Source: Synura sp. LO234KE
Lineage: Eukaryota > Sar > Synurophyceae > Synurales > Mallomonadaceae
Direction: 5' to 3'
Assembly (NCBI GenBank): GCA_015143735.1
Contig: VKHC01000515.1
Span: forward strand, 1 to 11,439
Length of the DNA stretch: 11,439 nt
Numbering within the stretch: the stretch's first letter is position 1; each line of letters starts with the position of its first letter. This document shows positions 1-8,071 of the stretch, piece after piece. The notes beneath the pieces were generated by a model, which saw only the letters and a list, made by a program, of their open reading frames with translations, made no database searches and was not told where the DNA came from. The position numbers and the translations under genes were made by a program.

Positions 1-2748
1 CATATGCTCCGAACCTAAATTTTTGAGCAAATTTAGTTTGGCCAGAGGTTATGTGTAAATGTTGATTTTCAGAAGGAGTAAGTTTTTTATCTCTGTCTGG
101 ATTGTGCTGGCTAAGGCTTGTGATCGCAGCAGTCACAAGGAATACTTGTGATCCTTCAGTATCATCATTCAAATCATTCACCAGAGTTGGCTTTGAACTT
201 TGTTCCATGCTTGGGACCGAGTTGAAGTTGTGTGATAATAAATTTTTTGGAAAAATTATGTTGGCGGAGGCGTCAAGCTCCGATTTTTTGGGCAATTATT
301 TAACAGTGTAAAGAAAGCAACTTGGCAAATTTTGAGATCACACTGCTCAAAATCGGAGTAGATAAATACTTAGATATGTTTTGGTACAGTCACACAAAAC
401 ACGTTTTAAAAACTAGAGGTTTTACTCTAATTGCCTAAGTGGTTCTTTGCCTAAGTGGTATAATCTAACCTTGCCTGCTGTTTTTGCAAATTCTTTTTAA
501 GTTGTTAGGTCAGCAAACATGCGATGGTGAAGAACATTGTTAGCTAAGTTAAGTACGGGAGGACTAATATCAATTATAACAGAAACTCTGAAGGAAGATT
601 GTAAGCAAATCAACACAGTGACAGAGCCATGGAAGATGATATATTTGTTTTCATGAACAATTTTTATTTGCGCGTTCGACATTTGAGGATCGGTGTGATC
701 ATTGCGCTTCAACTTTGAACGTCGGTCCGCTTAAGTTCGTCTGACTACGCACGATATCGTTCATTCATGCTAAGCTAACATCTTAGTACCAAGCTAGCTT
801 CAAGAGTTATGCGTTCACATATTTCTCCGACATGGTAGCGCGGTAATTGGGAGTTGACAGCAGTGCCAAATATTACTAATATGACGACGTCATTATTTTC
901 GGACGTCAACGAGGTGATAGCCACTGACAGATAGAAAATATACTAGGCAAAGATTAGAGGTGCAAGCCTTTTGAAAGTAATGAAACGATGCTTTTTCCCC
1001 ATTGATGTGGTATGACCATGGGAGAATTACGCCGAATTCAGTTCAATCAGATTCATCCAGAAAATGACAAAATTAAAAATTCATTATGACGGAAGTGATT
1101 GGGTTATTTAGATATTTCAGGCGTATTAATGTGTTTACCAATATTGCTTACTGTATTCGAGATATCAAATCGGTCAGTCCGTCGGAAAACTCATATGATC
1201 ATTGTGCATTTACCGCCTTAACATGGAAAATTTAAAAGTGCAGAAAACAATTATAGTTTTATTTCATGTTGGGATCCATCAAAAATATTACCGGATGGTA
1301 ATATATTGACCGCCATTTATATTTACGATTTTTCTCGTCTCTTGCAATTCCAACACAATTGTGTTGTGCGAGGATTGGATTTCCAGTTGTGACGCCGTTG
1401 ACAATAATCCAAAATGAGTTAAGCAGTTAAGAAGGGGTTGATAATCTTTGCGCTAATTGCACCCGTAATATTACTGAATTACTCGAAAGAATTTTATTCA
1501 AAAGCCCAAATTGGAGGATATTGAAATGTTGATGCGCAAGAAATTAGATTGATTTCCAAAAAGTAAATACAGAAATTTAGTAATTTGAATGAGGGATAAT
1601 TGATGAGGTGGTTATGTTGGGGGAATAACCCAAGTGCATTCTTGATGCTATGTAATGGCGGCTTACATTACCGAGAGTTGATTGCATATTACATATGGTT
1701 CTATAAGAACGTGCTAAATCTGAATTCTGAGTATGCTATGTCATGATGAAGGAGGTCATAGCTAATATTCATAAAGTGACAATTTAGGATGACATGAGAA
1801 TAGTCCATTGAGTCTATAAATTTACTTTATTCACCGCATGACATGGCGGGTAGTCATGTATTTTGCCGAAAGCTTACTCGGAATAATCCTGAATCATATT
1901 CGGGCTTCATGTTGAGAATGACTTGTCTGTACTACTTGTTGAGAAAAGTATTTCTTGAGTGCTCATACGCTTCGTACTCAGAAGGACTTAGTTGACCTGA
2001 GTGGTTGCACGTATTTGGCGTTTAAGAGTATAAGTCTCTTCTTTCATGCGAGGAATCGACAAGTGCTCAGGACAGGACCTAGGGCCTTGTTGATCTATTG
2101 CTCGCCAATCTCAGTGTTTGTTCTACAAAAATCATAAATCATACGAGATGATTTGACATACTGTAAATAATGCCGATCTTGCGTTTTGAGGATGCATATT
2201 GCAATTTGAATTCTACGAGTCAAGTACAGTAATGCTTAACCAGAGCAGCGGGCAAATGCTACTGATACAAATGTATGATATGCCAGAAACGATTAGCTTA
2301 TGGATTACGGTTGCGAAGGATGCACGTGGCAGACGATTTTATGTGCATGTTCTGTCCAGCGCCGATTAACAATATAGCACTGACGATGTTGATGTTATGA
2401 ACACCTGGGGAGGGTTCACAAGGCGCGGAGCAAGTAGTGTTTTTACAAGCGAGTTCCAAATTTGTTACGAAACCGACAAAAATTCCGTAAATTTGGTGCA
2501 AAAATCAGAGGAGGAGAAATAGTGTTAAGTGTAATGTTAAGTAAGTTGTTTCATCTGAAATACAGGTCGAGTCTGTTCAAGTCGGTATGGAAGTTAACGA
2601 AAATCAGAGAACCTGTTAACAAACCAAATCGTTTCTTAATAGTGGATTAGAATAAAATGGATTCAATAGTTAAAATAAAATAAAAATTCATTTTGCGTGT
2701 CGCAAACCAGAGGGCGTGTATGAAGTTTCTATAGAATGTACGCAACTT
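1..2748. other. Gene-free AT-rich stretch
   Basis: No coding region can be supported on either strand here. The only open frames are about 60-70 codons, have no recognisable motif, and several begin at non-ATG codons. Visible small structures are a 13-bp direct repeat (ttgcctaagtggt at 431-443 and 447-459), a 16-bp perfect palindrome at 1351-1366, and a TG...CA-bounded segment at 1910-2127 that could be a decayed solo LTR but has no target-site duplication. I see no tRNA-like or rRNA-like sequence. The stretch is probably intergenic DNA or TE remnants too old to recognise. Confidence 0.6.
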
Positions 2749-3048
2749 TGCTCAATTCCACAAAGTACCGGATATATTATTTATTTATGAACTCAAGTTG
2801 CTTAAAGAAGTTCGTTTTTATTTATTGATACTGCTAAATGGCAGTAATCACGTTTATCACGGTTGTTAGAAAGTATGATGAGTATACATGCAGTATTTGC
2901 TGCTTCTCTCGGATCCATATCCATTTCAGCTTACGTCAGCACGCAATTATTACTATTGTAAAAATTAAATGATTAATTGGGTTAGCGTTAAGAATCTTTC
3001 TTTGTACCTTAAACATATTCCTCGTGATTGGTAGCAAATATTCCAACA
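2749..3048 (-). repeat. Repeat A, left copy (LTR-like)
   Basis: This sequence recurs at 9176-9416 in the same orientation, roughly 85-90% identical by eye over the shared part. Read on the minus strand it starts TGTTGGAATATTTGC and ends GAATTGAGCA, so it has the TG...CA ends of an LTR; TGTTGGAA starts are common in LTR elements. This copy carries about 59 bp (around 2765-2822) that the right copy lacks. The flanks (aactt on the left, cggta on the right) do not form a target-site duplication. It is either an LTR of a composite element or a solo LTR of another family. The sequence just inside (3049-3065) is not a polypurine tract, so it does not look like the 3' LTR of the gypsy element to its right. 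Confidence 0.7.
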
Positions 3049-4267
3049 CGGTAGCGGGCCCATTGGTGCTTCGATATCATCTCAATAAATTTTTTTCCTT
3101 TGTATACTTTGTTGTCGAATCAAGGTCTGCATTATGTGAATGAGTTGAGACACTTGAGCGCGAAGGTAATTACAGACATTACTAAAAATTATAACAAATT
3201 AGTACTTTGATGAGATATGCGATGAATATACCTCTCATGAAATAGTGCGAAATAATTGTTGCCACTACTTTTTGCGGCGTATGTTCTTACCTGCAAACGC
3301 GCTATATAAATATTTGAATAATATCTTGAAACATGATCATAAGCAATAGTATTTTTCCTGCATGGATTAAATTTTTAATAATTAGCGGCAGCTTTTTTCC
3401 AAAAGATATACTTAGCTTATCATGAACGCCAGTGAATTTTCTTGTCGATGAGATATTTTGAAAATTTTTTAATTTATTTTATGCTGAAACGCAGTAGATG
3501 TATTTCCCTGTGCGATCATGATATTTGATAATAAACCGCAGATTTGATTTCACTGCGCACCGATATTACAATTAAAAATTGAATTAAGATGTAAATACGC
3601 GACATACGTCAATTTCTACGCTGAGAGATCTAATTATTAATTGATGAGAGTTATTTTAAAGCTACAGATTTGTTCTAACTGCGCACTGAAACTACAATAA
3701 GAATTCGAATTAAGATATAAATTCGCGACAGACGTCAATCCCTGCGCTGAGACATCTATGGTGAGTTATCGATGAGAATTGTTTCAGAGAGAAATGAATG
3801 ATCTGACAACACTACATAATATAAGTGGATCGACTATGAGAATATCGGTCGATGAGAATTATTGAAAGTGATAAAGGGATTATTATTTCCCCAATTCTTA
3901 GAACACTTTATACATGAGAAGAGATGATTTATTTCAAATAACTGCGCGTGATATATTAATAAATACATATGAATAAAATGTACACAAGCAAATATATCTA
4001 TTATATTACATTTTCTCGATTGTGTTATATTTTAGTCCGTAATAAGGGGACGCTGGTTCGAGGTTATCTCCAAAGATATTTTGTTATTCCAAATAAATAT
4101 GGAGATAATAATTACTTATTCATATTTGTCAGGAAGAATTTTATCCCTGTTGTATATGGCCTTATGCACAACCGTGTTTGCAATATCTAATAATACCGCG
4201 GCCACTTCTTTCGATTCGATACCTCGAATTCTCAACTGGCTGGTGCATATTTATCAAGATCGATCAC
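3049..4267. other. AT-rich spacer, no gene
   Basis: No protein domain is recognisable here. Open frames at 3969-4190 and 4081-4305 (about 73 codons each, plus strand, overlapping in different frames) match nothing I know. The main structure is an imperfect 126-bp tandem repeat at 3539-3785, annotated separately. The stretch separates the inferred 3' LTR of the gypsy element from the left copy of repeat A. It may be the original target DNA of the gypsy insertion or the remnant of an older element. Confidence 0.5.
3539..3785. repeat. 126-bp imperfect tandem repeat, two copies
   Basis: Copy 1 (about 3539-3659) and copy 2 (about 3665-3785) share the same order of blocks. These are cagattt, a ctgcgcac block, gaattaagat(a/g)taaat, cgcgaca, acgtcaat, cgctgaga, and a final (t/c)gatgaga(g/a)tt. 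The period is 126 bp, measured from cagattt at 3539 to cagattt at 3665. A more degenerate third unit may precede it (about 3453-3538: a cgatgaga block, then gcagtagatgtatttccctgtgcg), and a partial block (tcgatgagaatt) lies near 3849. The copies have diverged substantially, so the array is old. No coding frame runs through it. Confidence 0.75.
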
Positions 4268-4387
4268 TGCTATTTTATTTCAAGTATTGGCATAGTGTAA
4301 TCTAAGTGTACTTAGCTAGCTTGGTTAAGAAGCAGAACCGAAAATGTCAAAAGGCTCAGCTGAACTATCAGGAAGACTTATGAAAGT

Positions 4388-4394
4388 CTATATA
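4388..4394 (-). promoter_or_regulatory. Possible TATA box in inferred LTR
   Basis: The minus strand reads TATATAG within GATTATATAGAC, about 125 bp after the inferred U3 start. This is a plausible position for an LTR core promoter. In such AT-rich DNA the match alone is weak, and the call depends on the LTR assignment. Confidence 0.3.
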
Positions 4395-4440
4395 ATCAGC
4401 GAGTCGATATAAGACCAGTGAATAATAATAGATATATAAG

Positions 4441-4492
4441 TATCTTAGAGGAATTTTTATCACTCATGAGTGATAAAAGTCTCCTTAAGATA
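4441..4492. repeat. 52-bp near-perfect palindrome
   Basis: The central 24 bp (4455-4478, TTTTATCACTCA joined to TGAGTGATAAAA) is a perfect palindrome. The symmetry continues to 26-base arms that match at 21 of 26 positions, ending in TATCTTA on one side and TAAGATA on the other. It has no loop, so it could form a cruciform or hairpin or bind a dimeric protein. It sits in the U3-like part of the inferred LTR, upstream of the TATA-like box in the direction of transcription. Confidence 0.9.
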
Positions 4493-4517
4493 TTACTAAG
4501 CTGATATACATGGCACA

Positions 4518-4533
4518 CTCCCCCTTCCTTCTT
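4518..4533 (-). other. Polypurine tract of the gypsy element
   Basis: The minus strand shows 16 consecutive purines (AAGAAGGAAGGGGGAG) immediately before TGTGCC and 44 bases past the chromodomain stop codon. This is the standard position of the plus-strand primer of an LTR retrotransposon. It marks the junction between internal domain and 3' LTR, and it lies about 1.5 kb away from repeat A. Confidence 0.75.
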
Positions 4534-4577
4534 GATGAGTTTTATAACTCATAGGAATCATTTATCATGTACTGGTA

Positions 4578-4805
4578 TCAATGATCGCATTTGTGTGTGC
4601 AAAGGTAATCATGAAATTTTGTGTTTTGTCTTAGATCAGCGTAAGGTTGCCATGGTGTGTCATCGTTTTCCCCGTATCCAAACCATCGCACGCGAAACTG
4701 TATCGTTTTTCGTGAAGATTTATCACCAGCGTGGTCGACGATAAAATTGACGTCCCAGTCCTGATTGTCACGGTTAGCAGTTTGTTTAGGGCTGTCCTCT
4801 GTCAC
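4578..4805 (-). pseudogene. Gypsy pol: C-terminal chromodomain
   Basis: The segment encodes a chromodomain fold: WDVNFIVDH, then FRVRWFGYGENDDT, then PWQPYADLRQN and a final HDYL, ending at a stop codon at 4578-4580. Such domains at the integrase C-terminus characterise chromoviruses and are thought to steer integration toward particular chromatin. The usual DTWEPY-type motif is interrupted by an extra proline (DTPWQPY). The frame differs from the preceding integrase C-terminal part by one break at about 4805, where a TGA falls in the upstream frame. There is no ATG; it is a domain of the polyprotein, not a gene of its own. Confidence 0.8.
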
Positions 4806-5835
4806 ACCTCCTTTTCGAAATAGAATGGACGGAGTCTTGATATGTGGTATTCATCTGTGTTACCAGTCTCTAAGTTCTGAAGCGTAATTTTCCCTTGCTT
4901 TACAGAGCTTACGACCCTCATTGGGCTCTCATTAGGAGCGTGTAATGTAGTTGGGGGCCTATTGATGTAGGTAACCAACACGTAAGAGTTAATGGGAAAT
5001 GATGTCGGTGGCTCCTAGGAGTCGACATGTATTCATCGTCCCTATTCTCTTGCGTCACCCTTGCGATGTGTATTAGTTCGGATTGTGCATTAAACATCTT
5101 TTGCATCCAGTCGTAGATATTTTCCGATGAATTCGGATTGTTGGGAAGAAATATTCCTCGATCCAACTGAACTGAATTGCCCAAAAGAAGCTGAGCTGGA
5201 TATACACCTATTGATTCCTTGGTGTCAGAAATTAGTATGCGTTGAACCAAAGGAAGGTATGTACTCCAATTATCCATTAAATTTGTTGTAAACACAATAT
5301 TACGTAAATGGCGGCGAATTTTTTTGATCGAGCGCCCGACTATGCCATTCTCTTGTTTAGAAGCAGTCATAGCAAATATTTGTTCTGAGCCAACCATTCT
5401 ACATAACTCTGCGATAACAGAATTACAGAATTGTGTACCTTTATCGGATAGTATTTGGTGTGGTGCGCCGTATCTACCGATCCATGCTAACAAGCATGAC
5501 GCAAATGTTTTCGCAGAGAGATCGGGTACCGGATACAGCTCTATGAAACGCGAAAAGTGATCGATGATGGAAACCAAGTATTCGTTTCCGTTGGCGTCTT
5601 CGGTAGGTGTCCCGTCGAATCCATTGCAATCTTTTGCATAATATCATGTGAGCCGAGTGTAAAGGGATCACTTGTCGATATGATTTTGTTTACGAACATC
5701 TTTTGACAGCACGCACACTTTTTACAAGTAAAGGTGCTTATGTGTGCTCTCATATTCTTCCACCTGTCCCTTGTTGTGTTACAGGCGATCGCAAGTCTTA
5801 TCCACTCCACTATGGCCAACAATGGAATTATGGAC
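4806..5835 (-). pseudogene. Gypsy pol: integrase
   Basis: Integrase inserts the cDNA copy into host DNA. The zinc-binding HHCC module is readable: VHNSIVGH at the end of the preceding frame, then CKKCACCQKM. The catalytic core follows, with the first aspartate in IAMDSTG (codon 5619-5621) and the second in ILSDKGTQF (codon 5443-5445). The third catalytic position, 35 residues on as in DD35E enzymes, is glycine (QENGIVGR, codon 5335-5337) where the family has glutamate. The C-terminal module follows in a shifted frame (about 5030-4806) and contains SYVLVTYINRPPTTLH and a LRPFYFEKE tail typical of the GPY/F-like region. Frame changes occur near 5820, 5590, 5020 and 4805. The protein cannot be made intact. 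Confidence 0.85.
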
Positions 5836-6430
5836 AGAGCCGATGAGTTTATATTTGTCTGTTGAAATCTGCTCCTCGTCGTTTATTGGAGCTTCGAGCG
5901 GAAGGTATGTACATGTTTGAGGTTGCAGTACGCTTGATACGGCCCACCGTCCGTTTAAAGCAGTATCCCACAGTGAGTCAATCTCATCGCTTTCGTCTTC
6001 CCGGATGTGTGGGATCAGACGGCTAAAGTCGTCGGCGACAAAATTATCCTCTCCCTTAATATGCTCAACACCACAGTTGTACTCTTGCACAAGGACCTTC
6101 CAGCGCCAGACCTTCCCGGAATTCTCCAGATTAAGATATGTAAAATTCTTGTGGTCGGTACGCAGGACAAAGTGGCGGTCTCGAATCAAGTGCTCGAGTT
6201 CTTTGAATGCCCATATTATGGCATATAGCATTCTTTATCCGCAGCGATCCAGCGCTTTTGTTCGTTTTTAAACGTCTTACTTAAAAACATGTGATAGGTG
6301 TGTTCGACGTCGTTTACGACTTGGAACAAGTATGCGCCTACTCCGTAGTCACTCTCATCCGTCTGCAAGTAGACTGGAGAAATGTCATCTAGATAGAATA
6401 ACTTAGGACACGCATTATTTCTTCTGTAAT
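5836..6430 (-). pseudogene. Gypsy pol: RNase H and tether
   Basis: RNase H degrades the RNA strand of the RNA/DNA hybrid during reverse transcription. The first acidic residue is in LQTDESDYGVGAYL (codon 6357-6359), the second in DKEC (codon 6231-6233) and the third in LRTDHKNFTYL (codon 6154-6156), so the D-E-D set survives. A frame change directly after DKECY breaks the domain before YAIIWAFKELEH. The domain closes with VEHIKGEDNFVADDFSRL, where the family usually has VAD(A/x)LSR. An acidic spacer then leads to the integrase zinc-binding histidines. The upstream join to RT is also out of frame. Confidence 0.85.
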
Positions 6431-7388
6431 GTCATTAAACGCCTCTTTCGTTTCTTGCGACCAAGTAAGCCTTTGTTTCGGCTTGTTTAAGCCTTCTTGA
6501 CCATGTCGTGCAGTAGATGCACGATAATTAAATGGTTTCGAAAATGTGATCTCGAAAGTAATTAGATAAATCAAGAAAAGAGCGGAGCTCTTTCTGGTTT
6601 TCGGTAAGCTTAAAATTAACGATCGATTCTATTTTTCTTTTCCCTAAACGATAATCCCGACCTGTCTAGGACATGTCCAGTATACTCCTCCTCCTCAAGT
6701 CCTAGCTTGCATTTGTTGGGGTTGAGAGTGATACCCTAGTCCGACAATCGAATCAATATCGTCTCTAAATGTGAGAGGTGTAGTCTTCCTCCGATGATCC
6801 CCAGAAGAGAATATCGTCGATATAGATTTCTCATCAAGAGTATATCCACCCGCTCTATACTTCAGTGTGCATAGCTCGCTGAAAGTATGACGGTGCTCCT
6901 TTCAGTCCAAAAGGACAACGAAGCCATTCAAATAGAACATAATGCGTTAGACAAGCAGTCAATGCTCGTGAGTTTTCACTTAGAGCAGTTTGATGATAAC
7001 CAGAGGTTAAGTCAAATTTTCCAAAGTATTGTGATTTATATTTTCCAACTCGACTCAGCAACAGTTCAATATTTGGTATTGGCCACCCTAAGGATCTACT
7101 AGCATTGCTTAATCGCCGAAAGTCGATACAAAAACGCCAAGAACCGACCCGTTTCCTAGTCAAGTGAGGTTGTGAGTAATGCGGTGCCTGTGAAGGCCAA
7201 ATCACGCCTAGCTTAAGCATTTTATCCACTTGAAGTTTGAATTCTTTGAATTTGGTATCAGATTGCGGCCGAGAAAGACCAGCGTTACGTGATACCTCCC
7301 ATAAATTCCGATCAACTTCTAACGTTAATGGAACGACCTTAGCCGGCAGAGGCTGTACTGCTTGGCTAAAACATTGTATCGCTGACAA
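6431..7388 (-). pseudogene. Gypsy pol: reverse transcriptase
   Basis: Reverse transcriptase copies element RNA into cDNA. The fingers and palm are clear from 7388 down: WRFCIDFRRLSN, then PIPNIELLL, then FGKFDLTSGYHQ with the first catalytic aspartate, then CPFGLKGAPSYFQRAM. Three in-frame stops (TAG 6855-6857, TGA 6834-6836, TGA 6831-6833) interrupt the same frame just before YIDDILFWG (6813-6824), which carries the two remaining catalytic aspartates. Below that, the thumb and connection are spread over several frames: NPNKCKLGLEEEEY near 6710, and LTWSQETKEAFNDI near 6440. It is a pseudogene although most motifs are still recognisable. Confidence 0.9.
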
Positions 7389-7414
7389 ACGCTTCGGATT
7401 TTATTTTTAAATGT

Positions 7415-8071
7415 CTAACTTCCTTGAATATCAATTAGACTTATGAGGCCTACCAATGGCGATTCCCCAGATTGGGAATCAGTATCCCGTGGTGCCTCTG
7501 ACTCGAACCGGTCACTCCAGTCCTCATCACCTTCCTCTTGGGGAGGACCATCTAATATATTGACTATATGAATATTATTGGTATTCTCTGTAGGTTGCAT
7601 AGTTAGTAACGCACCAAACAGTACGTGCTCTATAGCAGTACATGATTCATTCAAGTGAGAGTCATGGTTAATAGTAGCTGTGACCAGCGATAGGAGTTTA
7701 TCCTTTTGAGTCACGAGCGTAGGCCAACCAATAATAAGATCATAGCCGTTGATTGGTAAAATCAAAGCAATAACTTCAAATGATACATTTAAATTATTGA
7801 ACTCAATCACTCACAGTTACGCTTTCTTTGCTACAACGAAAACTCTTAGGGGTGCCCAACGCGCTGCAGATACAGCTCTCGTTCTTAGTTGTCATACGAC
7901 CATTAAGCCCCTCTTCCACTCGCCCAGGGTTTCACTGGCGTAGTTGTCCGGGCTTTCGAAGTCTAACAGCGCAGTTATTTGCCTGTGATGGATGGTTGTT
8001 GTTAGCGTCCAGTTTATTTTCAATACACGAGTGTCACTATCAAGTACAGGTGCAGCGATAGGGTAAATCAT
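7415..8071 (-). pseudogene. Gypsy pol: aspartic protease
   Basis: Retropepsin processes the polyprotein. The first frame starts at an ATG at 8071 that overlaps the gag stop (ATGA) and runs to a TGA at 7892-7894. It carries VLKINWTLTTTI and then the active-site position ITALLDFES (7955-7963), where D-(S/T)-G is expected. Two substitutions consistent with G:C-to-A:T transitions would explain DFE. The chain continues in a shifted frame (MTTKNESCICSAL, about 7900-7810). It shifts again to the second half, FEVIALILPINGYDLIIGWPTL (about 7780-7720), the conserved hydrophobic and flap-closing part of gypsy proteases. An acidic linker (EEGDEDWSDRFESE) ends at a stop at 7415-7417. It is inactive on both frame and active-site grounds. 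Confidence 0.75.

Larger units (their letters stand above)
4268..4517 (-). repeat. Inferred 3' LTR of the gypsy element
   Basis: On the minus strand a polypurine tract is followed directly by TGTGCCATGTATATC, as expected at the U3 start of a 3' LTR. Inside are a 52-bp near-palindrome (4441-4492), a TATATAG box (4388-4394 on plus) and AATAAA (4274-4279). The lower end is placed at 4268 only because a CA dinucleotide follows AATAAA there; 4322 (ACCA) is another possible end. No second copy was found in the window, so the call rests on position and signals, not on a matched LTR pair. Confidence 0.45.

Noticed and set aside
102-311. Short open frames across 1-2748 (also 497-712, 1955-2137, 2298-2501, 2462-2650) as genes
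   Set aside because: They are about 60-71 codons, several begin at non-ATG codons, they contain no motif, and such lengths are expected by chance in AT-rich DNA.
1351-1366. 16-bp perfect palindrome caacacaattgtgttg as an operator
   Set aside because: It stands alone in gene-free DNA with no promoter or gene next to it; one such palindrome in 11 kb is not strong evidence.
4050-4060. ggttcgag as a tRNA T-loop
   Set aside because: No matching acceptor stem, anticodon arm or D-arm can be laid out around it.
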